A DNA stretch of 64,000 nt from Nocardioides currus (GCF_003057875.1 NZ_PYXZ01000007.1:193999-257998), one strand, 5' to 3'. Positions 51,052 through 60,432 are shown, numbered from the stretch's first letter. Translations and numbers: made by a program. Notes: generated by a model not told the origin, from the letters alone.

Positions 51052-52032
51052 ATGCGCTTCGGCTACTTCCTGTCCTGCGAGGAGTACACCCCTGCCCAGC
51101 TCGTCGAGCAGGCCGTGCTCGCCGAGGAGGCGGGCTTCGAGTGCCTGTGGATCAGCGACCACTTCCACCCGTGGAACGACGAGCAGGGCCAGAGCCCGTT
51201 CGTGTGGTCGGTGATCGGCGCGCTCTCGCAGGCGACCCGGCTGCCCGTGACGACGGCCGTGACCTGCCCCACCGTGCGCATCGATCCCGTCGTCGTGGCC
51301 CAGGCGGCAGCGACCAGCGCCGTGATGCTCGAGGGTGGGTTCACCCTGGGGGTCGGCACCGGTGAAGCGCTCAACGAGCACGTGCTCGGCCGGGTGTGGC
51401 CCACCCTCGACGTCCGTCTCGAGATGCTGGAGGAGGCGATCGGCGTGATGCGCGAGCTGTGGGACGGCGACTTCGTCAACCACCACGGGAAGCACTACAC
51501 CGTCGACACCGCCCGGATCTACACGCTGCCCGAGACCCCGCCACAGGTCTTCGTCTCCGGTTTCGGCCCGAAGGCGACGGACCTGGCGGCCCGGGTCGGT
51601 GACGGCTACATCACCACCTCGCCCGAGCGCGAGCTGCTCGACCGCTTCCGCGAGGAGTCGGGGGGCAAGCCGACCCAGGGCGGGGTCAAGGTGTCGTGGG
51701 CGGCGACCGAGGAGGAGGGGGCCGAGATCGCGCACCGCCTCTGGGCCAACAGCGGGCTGCCCGGCGAGCTGGCCCAGGTGCTGCCGTCGCCCCGGCACTT
51801 CGAGCAGGCCTCCACGCTCGTCACCGTCGAGCAGACCCGCGAGTCGGTGTCGTGCGGCTCCGACGTCGCCGCGCACATCGATGCGTTGATGCCCTACGTC
51901 GAGGCCGGCTTCGACGACGTGTACGTCGCCAACATGGGCCCGCACTACGCCGAGATGATCCGCGCGTTCGGCTCGGAGGTCCTGCCGGTCCTCCGCGAGC
52001 GCAGCGCCGACCAGGGCGCGTCCACCCGATGA
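51052..52032 (+). CDS. F420-dependent LLM-class oxidoreductase (TIGR03557/FGD-like)
   Basis: A 326-aa TIM-barrel protein of the luciferase-like group. MRFGYFLSCEEYTPAQLVEQAV and AEEAGFECLWISDHFHPW match the F420-dependent glucose-6-phosphate-dehydrogenase-like family. F420 use is inferred from the subgroup. AGGAGACCACC precedes the ATG. Its stop overlaps the next ATG, making it first in the long operon to the IPP isomerase gene. It may reduce an alkene or quinone intermediate. Confidence 0.87.
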   Translation: MRFGYFLSCEEYTPAQLVEQAVLAEEAGFECLWISDHFHPWNDEQGQSPFVWSVIGALSQATRLPVTTAVTCPTVRIDPVVVAQAAATSAVMLEGGFTLGVGTGEALNEHVLGRVWPTLDVRLEMLEEAIGVMRELWDGDFVNHHGKHYTVDTARIYTLPETPPQVFVSGFGPKATDLAARVGDGYITTSPERELLDRFREESGGKPTQGGVKVSWAATEEEGAEIAHRLWANSGLPGELAQVLPSPRHFEQASTLVTVEQTRESVSCGSDVAAHIDALMPYVEAGFDDVYVANMGPHYAEMIRAFGSEVLPVLRERSADQGASTR

Positions 52033-53240
52033 CGTCCGTCGGCCTGCTCGTCGTCGGCAGTGGTCCGGCCGGGGTCCACGCCGCTGCGGCCTACCTGCGG
52101 GCGGGTGGCGCGGGGTCCGTGCTCCTGGTCTCCGCGGACCGCGATGCGCCGTACCAACGACCGCCGCTGTCCAAGGGCGTGCTCGCCGGCGACGACCCGG
52201 TGGAGGGGACGGCGATCCTCGACGACGAGGACGACCTGGACGCGTGGCGCCGGGTCGAGGTGGAGCTGGGCACCCGGGTCGAGGCCGTCGACGTCGTACG
52301 CCGCAGCGTGCTGTGCGACGACGGACGCCGCCTGCCCTACGACCGGCTCGTCCTGGCCACCGGCTCCGCGCCGGTCCCGCTGCCCGGGGCCGACGCGGAC
52401 GCGCCGGTGCACCTGCTGCGTAGCCTGGAGCAGGCCCGGGCCGTGGTCGGCGCCCTCGACGGGGCTGGGACCGTCGTGGTCGTGGGCTCGGGCTTCATCG
52501 GCTGCGAGGCGGCCGCCGCGCTCGCCGGGCGCGGCCTGCGCACGGTCCTCGTCACCCCGGAGCACGCTCCCCAGGCCGCGCGTCTCGGCGACTGGGCCGG
52601 CGGCCGCATCGCGACCTGGCTGATCGCGGCGGGGGTCGAGCTGCGCACCGGCGTCGAGGTCGAGTCGGTCGCACGGACGGGCGTGGTCCACCTCGGCGAC
52701 GGCGAGGAGGTCCCCGCCGACCTGGTGCTCGCCGCGGTCGGCGTGCAGCAGGACCAGCCCCTGCTGCGCACGATCGACGTCGAGGTCGACGAGGGCCGGG
52801 TCGTCGTCGACGCCGGGATGCGCAGCACCGACGAGCACGTGTGGGCCGTGGGCGACGTCGCCGCGGCCCACCACCCGGTCGCGGGTCGCACGCTGACCGT
52901 GGAGCACTGGGGCGACGCGATCGCGATGGGTCGCACCGCCGGCGCCAACGCGGCCGCGGCGAGCCTCGACACACCGGATGCCGCGACCGAGTGGTCGGAC
53001 CCGCCCGGCTTCTGGAGCGAGATCGGCGGGCACACGCTGAAGTACTCCGCGTGGGGCGACGGCTTCGACCGGGCGTCGGTCGTCGAGCACGACGCCGGGT
53101 CCTTCACGGTGTGGTACGCCGACGAGGACGGTGAGCTCGTCGGCGTGCTGACCCACGGCTGCGACGACGACTACGAGCGCGGCGGTGACCTCCTCGCCCG
53201 GCGCGCAACCCTCGCCGAGTCCCTGGAGACCGGAGGGTGA
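52029..53240 (+). CDS. FAD/NAD(P)-dependent ferredoxin-reductase-like oxidoreductase
   Basis: A 403-aa protein with two dinucleotide-binding motifs, VVGSGPAGVHAAAAY (FAD) and VVVGSGFIGCEAAAAL (NAD), plus RPPLSKG and the late VWAVGDVAA, matching rubredoxin/ferredoxin reductases of dioxygenase or P450 systems. No ferredoxin or P450 gene is in the window. It could feed electrons to the flavin hydroxylase or to the F420-type protein in this operon. Confidence 0.88.
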   Translation: MTSVGLLVVGSGPAGVHAAAAYLRAGGAGSVLLVSADRDAPYQRPPLSKGVLAGDDPVEGTAILDDEDDLDAWRRVEVELGTRVEAVDVVRRSVLCDDGRRLPYDRLVLATGSAPVPLPGADADAPVHLLRSLEQARAVVGALDGAGTVVVVGSGFIGCEAAAALAGRGLRTVLVTPEHAPQAARLGDWAGGRIATWLIAAGVELRTGVEVESVARTGVVHLGDGEEVPADLVLAAVGVQQDQPLLRTIDVEVDEGRVVVDAGMRSTDEHVWAVGDVAAAHHPVAGRTLTVEHWGDAIAMGRTAGANAAAASLDTPDAATEWSDPPGFWSEIGGHTLKYSAWGDGFDRASVVEHDAGSFTVWYADEDGELVGVLTHGCDDDYERGGDLLARRATLAESLETGG

Positions 53241-53320
53241 CCGGGACGGAGGCCTTGCGCAGCCGTGGGGCGCGGGTAGCGTCGCGACCAGTCAGACCGG
53301 GTGGAGAGGAGCAGGTCCGC

Positions 53321-54145
53321 GTGACCGCTGACGTCTCCGACCGCGCACGGCCCCCGTCGTTGTCGGCGAGCCTGCTCGGCGCCGCCCACCTGGGCCCGGG
53401 CGTCGCGGTGACCGTCCTGGCGGGCCTGCTGGCGCTGGCCCAGGACCTGTCGGCGACCCGGCTCGTGCTGGTCGTCTCGGCGGTGCTGGCCGGCCAGCTG
53501 TCCGTCGGGTGGAGCAACGACCTCGTCGACCTCGGCCGCGACCGGCGGGCCGGCCGCGCCGACAAGCCGCTGGCCGCTGGCGCCGTCCCCGTCCGTCTGG
53601 TCACGGCCTGCTGCGCGGTCGCCGTCGCGGCGTGCGTCGGGCTGTCCCTCGCGTGCGGTGTGGTCGCCGGCCTGGTGCACCTGCTGTGCGTGGCCGCCGC
53701 GTGGGCCTACAACCTGGGGCTCAAGTCGACCGTCTGGTCCTGGCTCCCCTATGCCGTCGCCTTCGGCGGGCTCACCGTCTTCGTCGCGCTGGCCGGCGAT
53801 GGCCGGGCTCCGTGGTGGTGGCCCGTGGGCGCTGCGCTGCTGGGCGTCGGTGCCCACCTGCTCAACGTGCTCCCCGACCTCGCCGACGACGCGGCCACCG
53901 GCGTGCACGGACTGCCGCACCGCCTGGGTCGGCGCTGGATCGCCCCCGTCGCCACCGCGGTGCTCCTCGCCGGCACGGCGGTCGTGCTGCTGGGTGGCGC
54001 GCCCCCCACCGTGGTCGCCGTGGCCGCCGCCGTCGTCGCCCTCGCGCTCGCGGCCGTCGTGGTCTCGGGCTCGGGACGGCGACCGTTCGTCGCCGCCGTC
54101 GGGATCGCCCTGATCGACGCGATGATCCTGGTGGCCGCCCGATGA
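53321..54145 (+). CDS. UbiA-family prenyltransferase
   Basis: A 274-aa membrane prenyltransferase with about nine helices. The two Asp-rich motifs that bind Mg and the prenyl diphosphate are NDLVDLGRDRRAGRADKP and NVLPDLADDAATG. GTG 53321 is preferred because AGGAG lies upstream and similarity begins soon after; a coupled GTG at 53237 gives 302 aa. It would attach an isoprenoid chain to an aromatic or polyketide acceptor, matching the neighbouring type III synthase and IPP isomerase. Confidence 0.85.
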   Translation: MTADVSDRARPPSLSASLLGAAHLGPGVAVTVLAGLLALAQDLSATRLVLVVSAVLAGQLSVGWSNDLVDLGRDRRAGRADKPLAAGAVPVRLVTACCAVAVAACVGLSLACGVVAGLVHLLCVAAAWAYNLGLKSTVWSWLPYAVAFGGLTVFVALAGDGRAPWWWPVGAALLGVGAHLLNVLPDLADDAATGVHGLPHRLGRRWIAPVATAVLLAGTAVVLLGGAPPTVVAVAAAVVALALAAVVVSGSGRRPFVAAVGIALIDAMILVAAR

Positions 54146-55338
54146 CCGGCGCCATGAGCAGCCACGAGGACTGGGACGTCGTCGTGGTCGGCGCCGGACC
54201 GGCCGGGTCGGCTGCGGCACTGGCCGCGCTCGCCGAGGACCCCGGCCTGCGCGTGCTGCTGCTCGACCGCAGCGACTTCCCGCGCGACAAGTCGTGCGGG
54301 GACGGCATCGCCCCGCACGTCCTCGACGCGCTGGCGTCCGTCGGCGCGGCCGACGTCGTGGCGGGCTGGACCCCGCTGCGCCGGCTCGAGCTGTCCCACG
54401 GTGACGTGCGTGTCGAGGGCGACATGGCCCGCGAGGTGCACGTGGTGCCGCGGCAGGTCTTCGACGCCCGCCTCGTCGAGCGGGCCACCGGTGCCGGCGC
54501 CGTGCTCCGGCGGCACCGCGTCACGTCGCTCGACCTCGACCCCCTCGTCGTCTCCGGCTCGTTGCGAGCGCGGGTCGTCATCGGCGCGGACGGGGCCGGC
54601 TCGCTCGTGCGCCGGCGGTTGACGGACCGCCGGGGAGAGCCGCGCGCGATCGCGATCCGCGGCTACGCCCCCACGACGCCCGAGCTCCTCGGCCGCCAGG
54701 TCATCCGGTACGGCGATCGCCGCCAGCCGTCGTACGCCTGGGCGTTCGACCGCGGCGACGGGCTCGTCAACGTCGGCTACGGCGAGCTGCTGCCCGGCGA
54801 CCGCCGCCGCTCGCCGGCACCGAGCCGCGCGCTGCTGCTCGAGCAGCTCGAGCAGCTGGTCCCGGGCGCGGCCACCACCGGCGGCGACTGGAAGGGCCAC
54901 CACCTCCCGCTCAGCGGCTGGCGCTGGCACCAGCCCGACGGTCGCGTCCTGCTGGCCGGTGACGCGGCCGGGCTGGTCAACCCGATGACCGGCGAGGGCA
55001 TCTACTACGCGGTGGCGACCGGCATCTCCGCGGGCCGGACCGCCGCCCGGGCGCTCGCCGTCGGCACGGCCGACGACGCCGGAGCCATGCACCGCCGCGA
55101 CGTACGCCGCCTGCTGGGCTCACACCTCCGTCACACCTGGGTCTCGTCGCGGCTGGCGCAGTCGCCGGCCGTGGTCGACGCGGGCATCCGCGCCGCCGGC
55201 CGTGACCGGCACGTGTTCGACACCCTGGTCGAGATCGGTCTCGGCGACGGCCGCATCGACACGGGCCTGGTCCGCGGGCTCGTCGGCTCGCTGGTCCGGC
55301 CGTCCCACCACCCCCGCGCCACGATGGAGCTGTCATGA
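54142..55338 (+). CDS. Geranylgeranyl-reductase-family flavoprotein
   Basis: A 398-aa FAD enzyme: [18 protein letters not shown] at the N-terminus, [16 protein letters not shown] (the PxxxxCG-type motif of GGR proteins) and [21 protein letters not shown] near residue 275. GGR enzymes saturate isoprenoid double bonds in chlorophyll, archaeal lipid and menaquinone side chains. Here it probably reduces the prenyl tail attached by UbiA. ATGA overlaps link it to both neighbours. Confidence 0.87.
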   Translation: MTGAMSSHEDWDVVVVGAGPAGSAAALAALAEDPGLRVLLLDRSDFPRDKSCGDGIAPHVLDALASVGAADVVAGWTPLRRLELSHGDVRVEGDMAREVHVVPRQVFDARLVERATGAGAVLRRHRVTSLDLDPLVVSGSLRARVVIGADGAGSLVRRRLTDRRGEPRAIAIRGYAPTTPELLGRQVIRYGDRRQPSYAWAFDRGDGLVNVGYGELLPGDRRRSPAPSRALLLEQLEQLVPGAATTGGDWKGHHLPLSGWRWHQPDGRVLLAGDAAGLVNPMTGEGIYYAVATGISAGRTAARALAVGTADDAGAMHRRDVRRLLGSHLRHTWVSSRLAQSPAVVDAGIRAAGRDRHVFDTLVEIGLGDGRIDTGLVRGLVGSLVRPSHHPRATMELS

Positions 55339-56390
55339 GGATCCTGTCCGCCCGCGGTGTGCTCCCGCGGCACTCCCACCCCCAGTCCGAGATCACCGAG
55401 GCGTTCGCCGACGTGATCTCCCAGCGCTCCCTCGACCGCGCGCTCCTGAAGCGGTTCCACGCCAACGCCGGCGTCGCGCGCCGCCACACGGTGCTGCCGC
55501 TGGAGGACTACGCCGGGCTGGGCGACTTCGGCCGGGCCAACGACCTGTTCATCGAGCACGCCGTGGAGCTCGGCTCCCGCGCACTGGTGGACGCGCTGAA
55601 GGCCGCCGACCTCACGCCGAGCGACGTCGACCTGATCGTCACGGCCACGGTGACCGGCCTCGCCGTGCCGTCCCTCGACGCCCGCATCGCCGCCGTCGTC
55701 GGCCTGCGACCCGACGTGAGGCGGGTGCCGCTGGTCGGGCTGGGCTGTGTGGCCGGGGCGGCCGGGATCGCCCGCCTCAACGACCACCTCGTCGGTCACC
55801 CCGGTCACACGGCCGTGCTCGTCGCCGTCGAGCTCTGCTCGCTGACGGTGCAGGCCGACGACGTGTCCGTGCCCAACCTCGTGGCCAGCGGGCTCTTCGG
55901 TGACGGCGCCTCCGCGGTGGTCGCCGTGGGCGACGCCGGACCCGACGGCCCGGTCGAGGTGCTCGACTCACGCAGCCGGCTCTACCCCGACACGGAGCGC
56001 ACCATGGGCTTCGACGTGACGGGCAGCGGGCTGCGGATCGTGCTCGACGCCGAGGTGCCCTCGCTCGTCGAGCAGCACCTGCGCGGCGACGTGGACGCCT
56101 TCCTCGCCGACCACGACCTGACCCGCGACGACATCGGGTGGTGGGTCTGCCACCCCGGTGGGCCGAAGGTGATCGAGGCGCTCGAGGCGGCGCTCGAGGT
56201 GCCCCGCGAGGCGGTCCAGCTCACCTGGGACTCGCTGGCGCGGGTCGGCAACCTGTCGTCGGTGTCGGTGTTGCACGTGCTCGAGGACACCCTGCGCGAG
56301 CGACCGCCCGAGCCGGGCAGCCACGGCGTGCTGATGGCCATGGGGCCGGGCTTCTGCTCCGAGCTGGTGCTGCTGCGGGCCACGTCGTGA
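55335..56390 (+). CDS. Type III polyketide synthase
   Basis: A 351-aa chalcone-synthase-like enzyme. The catalytic triad is complete: Cys138 ([12 protein letters not shown]), His273 ([10 protein letters not shown]) and Asn306 ([10 protein letters not shown]). It extends acyl-CoA starters with malonyl-CoA to make resorcinols, pyrones or phloroglucinols. Followed by an ICMT-like methyltransferase and a flavin hydroxylase, the trio parallels Streptomyces griseus srsA-srsB-srsC, which make phenolic lipids and quinones. The starter unit cannot be read from sequence. Confidence 0.94.
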   Translation: MRILSARGVLPRHSHPQSEITEAFADVISQRSLDRALLKRFHANAGVARRHTVLPLEDYAGLGDFGRANDLFIEHAVELGSRALVDALKAADLTPSDVDLIVTATVTGLAVPSLDARIAAVVGLRPDVRRVPLVGLGCVAGAAGIARLNDHLVGHPGHTAVLVAVELCSLTVQADDVSVPNLVASGLFGDGASAVVAVGDAGPDGPVEVLDSRSRLYPDTERTMGFDVTGSGLRIVLDAEVPSLVEQHLRGDVDAFLADHDLTRDDIGWWVCHPGGPKVIEALEAALEVPREAVQLTWDSLARVGNLSSVSVLHVLEDTLRERPPEPGSHGVLMAMGPGFCSELVLLRATS

Positions 56391-56932
56391 CGGGCCTCGT
56401 CGCGTTCACGGTGCTCGTCGCGCTGGTCGGCGTCGAGCGGCTCGCCGAGCTCGTCGTCTCGAAGCGCAACGCCGCCTGGAGCATGGAGCGCGGCGGCGTC
56501 GAGTCGGGGCAGGGCCACTACCCCTTCATGGTCGTGCTCCACACGGGCCTCCTCGTCGGGGCGCTGGCGGAGGCGTGGTGGCGCCGACCGGACGTCCCGT
56601 CCGTCCTCGCCTGGTCGATGCTCGCGCTCGTCCTCGCCTCCCAGGCCCTGCGCTGGTGGTGCATCACCACCCTCGGGCCGCGGTGGAACACCCGCGTCAT
56701 CGTGGTGCCCGGGCTGGCACCGGTCCGGGAGGGGCCCTACCGCCTGATGACCCACCCCAACTACGTCGCCGTCGTCGTCGAGGGCGTCGCCCTCCCGCTG
56801 GTCCACGCCTCGTGGATCACGGCGGTCGTCTTCACGCTCGCCAACGCCGCGCTCCTGACCGTGCGCATCCGGGCCGAGGACGCCGCCCTGGCCACCCTCC
56901 CCGATGCCCGGGTCGAGGCGCCCCGTGCGTGA
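56387..56932 (+). CDS. Isoprenylcysteine-carboxyl-methyltransferase-like (SrsB-like) membrane methyltransferase
   Basis: A 181-aa membrane protein with about four helices and the ICMT/PEMT signature [18 protein letters not shown], where SAM binds. SrsB, the O-methyltransferase of the S. griseus phenolic lipid cluster, belongs to this family. GTG start overlaps the polyketide synthase stop. It likely methylates a hydroxyl group of the polyketide ring. Confidence 0.88.
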   Translation: MTGLVAFTVLVALVGVERLAELVVSKRNAAWSMERGGVESGQGHYPFMVVLHTGLLVGALAEAWWRRPDVPSVLAWSMLALVLASQALRWWCITTLGPRWNTRVIVVPGLAPVREGPYRLMTHPNYVAVVVEGVALPLVHASWITAVVFTLANAALLTVRIRAEDAALATLPDARVEAPRA

Positions 56933-57965
56933 CCTGGTCGTCGCCGGCGGCGGTCCCGTCGGGCTCGCGGTCGCGCTGCACGCAGCTCGTGCGGGCCTCG
57001 ACGTCGTGGTGCGCGAGCCCCGCGACGGTCCGATCGACAAGGCCTGCGGGGAGGGACTGATGCCGGGCGCCCTCGGCGAGCTCGCCGCCCTCGGGGTCGA
57101 TCCCGAGGGGCACGACCTCGCCGGCATCCGCTACCTCGACGGACTGCGGCCGCACCGGTCGGTCGAGGCGCGGTTCCGGGCGGGACCCGGGCGGGGTGTG
57201 CGACGTACGACCCTGCACGCAGCCCTCTCCGAGGCCGTCTCCGCAGCCGGCGTCCCCGTCGAGCAGAGAGCAGTGCGGGCCGTCCGCGACGTGCGCGACC
57301 ACGTGCTGGTGGACGACGAGCCGGCGCGCCACCTCGTCGGAGCCGACGGGCTGCACTCGAGCGTCCGCACCCTGGCCGGCCTCGACCGCGGGCCGGCCCC
57401 GCGACGCCGGTTCGGGCTGCGCTGCCACGTGACGCAGGCGCCGTGGTCGCCGTTCGTCGAGGTGCACTGGGCGCCGCACGCCGAGGCCTACGTCACCCCG
57501 GTCGCCGACGACCTCGTCGGGGTGGCCGTGCTGACCGACCAGGGCGGCGGCTTCGACGACGCCCTCGACCAGCTCCCCGCGCTGCGCGACCAGCTCACGG
57601 GTGAGCGGACCAAGGTGCTCGGCGCCGGTCCGCTGCGCCAACGCGTCACGCGTCGCGTCGCCGGACGCGTCCTGCTGGTCGGCGACGCCGGAGGGTACGT
57701 CGACGCGCTGACCGGAGAGGGCCTCGCGGTCGGTCTCGCGCAGGCCCGTGCGGTGGTCGAGTGCCTCGCCGCGGGCGACGCCACGGGCTACGAGGCGCGG
57801 GCCCGTTCGCTCGCGCGTCGCCACGAGCTGCTGACCCACGCCCTGCTCCGGGCCACCTCGCACCGGATCGTCCGCACGCGCCTCGTCGAGGTCGCGGCCC
57901 GCGCGCCGTGGCTGTTCTCGGCGGCCGTCAACCAGCTCGCCCGCCCGGCGGGAGCAGTCCGATGA
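56925..57965 (+). CDS. FAD-dependent monooxygenase/hydroxylase (SrsC-like)
   Basis: A 346-aa flavoprotein of the p-hydroxybenzoate hydroxylase/GGR fold: VVAGGGPVGLAVALHAARAG at the N-terminus, DKACGEGLMPGAL and VLLVGDAGGYVDALTGEGLAVG. GTG 56925 is chosen for the adjacent GAGG and the direct start of the FAD motif. It is an aromatic hydroxylase by analogy with SrsC, which oxidises alkylresorcinol to a quinol. A prenyl reductase role is the alternative because of the CG motif. Confidence 0.84.
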   Translation: MRDLVVAGGGPVGLAVALHAARAGLDVVVREPRDGPIDKACGEGLMPGALGELAALGVDPEGHDLAGIRYLDGLRPHRSVEARFRAGPGRGVRRTTLHAALSEAVSAAGVPVEQRAVRAVRDVRDHVLVDDEPARHLVGADGLHSSVRTLAGLDRGPAPRRRFGLRCHVTQAPWSPFVEVHWAPHAEAYVTPVADDLVGVAVLTDQGGGFDDALDQLPALRDQLTGERTKVLGAGPLRQRVTRRVAGRVLLVGDAGGYVDALTGEGLAVGLAQARAVVECLAAGDATGYEARARSLARRHELLTHALLRATSHRIVRTRLVEVAARAPWLFSAAVNQLARPAGAVR

Positions 57966-58537
57966 CCGAGCTCGTGGTGCTGCTCGACGAGCAGGGACAG
58001 GCGGTCGGGACGGCCGACAAGGCGACCGTGCACCACCAGGACACCCCGCTCCACCTGGCCTTCTCCTGCTACGTCTTCGACGGCGCCGGCTCCGTGCTCG
58101 TGACCCAGCGGGCGCACACGAAGGTGACGTGGCCGGGAGTGTGGACCAACGCCTGCTGCGGGCACCCGGGCCCGGGCGAGCCGATCGAGGACGCCGTACG
58201 GCGACGGGTGCGCGACGAGCTCGGGATCGAGCTCCAGCAGCTCGTGCTGCTGCTGCCCGGCTTCCGCTACCGCGCCGAGATGCTCGGCGTCGTCGAGCAC
58301 GAGATGTGCCCGGTCTTCGCCGCGGTCAGCACCGACTCGCTCCGCCCCGACCCGGCCGAGGTGGCGGACGCCGCCTGGGAGTCGTGGGACGGGTTCAGGA
58401 GCGGGGTGCTGGACGGCACGCGGGCCATCTCGCCGTGGTGCCGCGACCAGGTCGCCGCGCTCCCCGCCGAGCCGTGGACCGCGCCGGCCGCCGCTGCCGA
58501 CGGCCTGCCGCCGGCAGCGCGACGCCCCGGTCGCTGA
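57962..58537 (+). CDS. idi: Isopentenyl-diphosphate delta-isomerase, type I
   Basis: This 191-aa Nudix-fold enzyme interconverts IPP and DMAPP. The active-site Cys lies in WTNACCGHPGPGE and the Glu in VVEHEMCPVF. The C-terminus has an Ala/Pro tail not needed for activity. It is the last gene of the coupled operon, and its presence with UbiA indicates that the pathway draws heavily on isoprenoid precursors. A perfect terminator hairpin overlaps the stop. Confidence 0.94.
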   Translation: MTELVVLLDEQGQAVGTADKATVHHQDTPLHLAFSCYVFDGAGSVLVTQRAHTKVTWPGVWTNACCGHPGPGEPIEDAVRRRVRDELGIELQQLVLLLPGFRYRAEMLGVVEHEMCPVFAAVSTDSLRPDPAEVADAAWESWDGFRSGVLDGTRAISPWCRDQVAALPAEPWTAPAAAADGLPPAARRPGR

Positions 58538-58549
58538 CCGGGGCGTCGC
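58519..58549. terminator. Perfect bidirectional terminator hairpin at the idi stop
   Basis: GCGACGCCCCGGT (58519-58531) and ACCGGGGCGTCGC (58537-58549) form a perfect 13-bp stem with a 5-nt loop. The idi stop codon TGA is at 58535-58537. It also ends the convergent alcohol dehydrogenase transcript. Confidence 0.88.
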
Positions 58550-58560
58550 TGGACGGTCGG

Positions 58561-59742
58561 TCAGGGTGTGAAGACCACCTTGACCATGCCGTCCTCCTTG
58601 TCCCGGAAGCTGCGGTAGGCCTCGGGCGCGTCCTCGAGCGGGAGGTGCTGGGTGGCGAAGGTCTCGACACCGAGCACGTCCTCGTCCTTCAGCAGCAGCG
58701 CGAGGATGTCGTCGCTCCACTTGCGGACGTTGGCCTGGCCCATGCGCAGCTGGATCTGCTTGTCGAAGAGCTGGAACATCGGCAACGGGTCGGCCGCTCC
58801 CCCGTAGACGCCGGAGACGCTGACCGTGCCGCCGCGGCGGACGGAGTCGATCGCCGAGTAGAGCGCGGCCAGCCGCTCTGACCCCACCGTGAGCATCGCC
58901 TTCTCCTGCAGCTTCTTCGGCAGCAGGGCGACCGCCTTCTGGGCCAGCTCGGCCTTGGGCGAGCCGTGCGCCTCCATGCCGACGGCGTCGATGACCCCGT
59001 CCGCGCCGCGTCCGTCGGTCAGCTCGCGCACGCGCTCCGCGACGTCGTCGACGTCGGACATGTCGATGACCTCAGCGCCGTACGCACTCACGCGGCCCAG
59101 CCGCTCCGGGACCTGGTCGACGACCACGACCCGCAGACCGCGGCTGGTCGCGATGCGCCCGGCCATGTCGCCGATCGGGCCGGCGCCCAGCACGACCAAG
59201 GTGTCGCCCTGCTGGAGGTCGGCGTACTCCACCGCCTGCCACGCGGTCGGCAGCACGTCGGACAGGAACAGGAAGCGGTCGTCGGGCGGGCCGTGGGGCA
59301 CCTTGATCGGCAGCGTGTCGGCGAACTGCACGCGCAGCGCCTCCGCCTGCCCGCCGGGCACGGAGCCGTAGAGCTTGCTGTAGCCGAGCAGGCTCGCCCC
59401 GGTGCCCTGATCGGTGTTCTGCGTGGTCTCGCACTGGCTGAACAACCCGCGGCTGCACATCCAGCACGACCCACAGCTGATGTTGAACGGGACGACGATG
59501 CGATCGCCGACCTCGAGCGTCGAGACGGCCGAGCCGACCTCGCGCACGATGCCCATCGGCTCGTGGCCGACGATGTCGCCCGGCGCCATGAACGGGGTGA
59601 GCGGGTCGTAGAGGTGCAGGTCGGACCCGCAGAGCCCCGTCGACGTGACGTCGATGATGACGTCCGTCGGCTGCTCGATCACCGGGTCCGGCACCTCCAT
59701 CACCTGCATGTCGCGCCGGCCCTGCCAAGTCACTGCCTTCAT
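58561..59742 (-). CDS. Zinc-dependent alcohol dehydrogenase (glutathione-independent formaldehyde-dehydrogenase-like)
   Basis: A 393-aa medium-chain dehydrogenase. Catalytic zinc ligands Cys38 (GLCGSDLH) and His60-Glu61 (GHEPMG), structural zinc cluster CGSCWMCSRGLFSQC, and the NAD motif VVLGAGPIGDMAGRIA are present. The insert around QGTGASLLGYSKLYG is typical of the formaldehyde dehydrogenase/dismutase-like group. It is transcribed away from the hemerythrin operon out of a shared bidirectional promoter, so it may be a stress-induced aldehyde or alcohol detoxifier. Confidence 0.9.
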   Translation of the reverse strand: MKAVTWQGRRDMQVMEVPDPVIEQPTDVIIDVTSTGLCGSDLHLYDPLTPFMAPGDIVGHEPMGIVREVGSAVSTLEVGDRIVVPFNISCGSCWMCSRGLFSQCETTQNTDQGTGASLLGYSKLYGSVPGGQAEALRVQFADTLPIKVPHGPPDDRFLFLSDVLPTAWQAVEYADLQQGDTLVVLGAGPIGDMAGRIATSRGLRVVVVDQVPERLGRVSAYGAEVIDMSDVDDVAERVRELTDGRGADGVIDAVGMEAHGSPKAELAQKAVALLPKKLQEKAMLTVGSERLAALYSAIDSVRRGGTVSVSGVYGGAADPLPMFQLFDKQIQLRMGQANVRKWSDDILALLLKDEDVLGVETFATQHLPLEDAPEAYRSFRDKEDGMVKVVFTP

Positions 59743-59795
59743 CGCGTTCCCTCTCGTGGATCCGTCATCGTGCTCGTGTGGTGCTCACCCGTGGC

Positions 59796-59839
59796 GTACC
59801 CGACGCCCGTGTCCGCATGCGGGCACGAGGGTCGGGTAC
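59796..59839. promoter_or_regulatory. 44-bp near-palindromic bidirectional promoter sharing one CATG
   Basis: GTACCC (59796-59801), 14 nt, CATG (59816-59819), 14 nt, GGGTAC (59834-59839), the same geometry as at 50974-51017. Here the arms are almost fully complementary: GTACCCGAC/GTCGGGTAC outside and CCGCATGCGG at the centre. Distances to starts are 53 nt (dehydrogenase, left) and 57 nt (hemerythrin, right). Confidence 0.7.
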
Positions 59840-59896
59840 GTCGCAGTCATGGCGGGCAGCCACCCGGCCCGCACCCCGACACCGAGGAGTCCCCCC

Positions 59897-60397
59897 ATGT
59901 CCACGGACGCCATCGTCCTGCTCAAGCAGGACCACCAGGAGATCCGTCGCGTCTTCCGCCAGTTCCAGCAGGCCGGCGAGAACGCAACCAAGCGCAAGGG
60001 AGACCTCGTCGACAGCATGATCGAGCTCCTGACCGTCCACACCTACATCGAGAACGAGGTCATGTATCCGCGTGTGCGGGAGCTCCTCCCAGACCTCGAG
60101 GACGACGTCCTCGAGTCCTACGAGGAGCACCACGTCGCGGACCTGCTCGTGGTGGAGCTGGCCGGGCTCTCTCCCGACCACGAGCGGTTCGACGCCAAGA
60201 CGACCGTCCTGATCGAGAACGTCACGCACCACATGGACGAGGAGGAGCAGGACTGGTTCCCGAAGGTGCGTCAGGGACTCGGGCGCAAGGCCCTGCAGGA
60301 GATCGGGGCCGACCTGATCGAGGCACGCGCCAAGGCGCCGACCCGCCCGTCACAGCCGAGCGCATTGAAGAAGACCGTCGACGCCGTCATCAGCTGA
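59897..60397 (+). CDS. Hemerythrin-domain protein
   Basis: A 166-aa four-helix protein with the iron-binding set: HQE (KQDHQEIRRVF), HTYIENEVMYP, EEHHVADLL and HHMDEEEQDWFP. Such proteins sense or store oxygen, peroxide or NO through a diiron centre. A basic Pro/Lys tail follows the domain. First gene of the four-gene operon. In actinobacteria hemerythrin genes are frequent members of stress sigma-factor regulons, which suits its promoter. Confidence 0.9.
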   Translation: MSTDAIVLLKQDHQEIRRVFRQFQQAGENATKRKGDLVDSMIELLTVHTYIENEVMYPRVRELLPDLEDDVLESYEEHHVADLLVVELAGLSPDHERFDAKTTVLIENVTHHMDEEEQDWFPKVRQGLGRKALQEIGADLIEARAKAPTRPSQPSALKKTVDAVIS

Positions 60398-60432
60398 TCG
60401 GACCGGCCCCGACCCGATCGAGAGGATCCCCC

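Noticed and set aside
53237..53320. Upstream GTG start for the UbiA gene
   Set aside because: It overlaps the previous stop, but the added 28 residues are Arg/Gly-rich and unlike UbiA N-termini, while AGGAG precedes the GTG at 53321. It is kept as an alternative.
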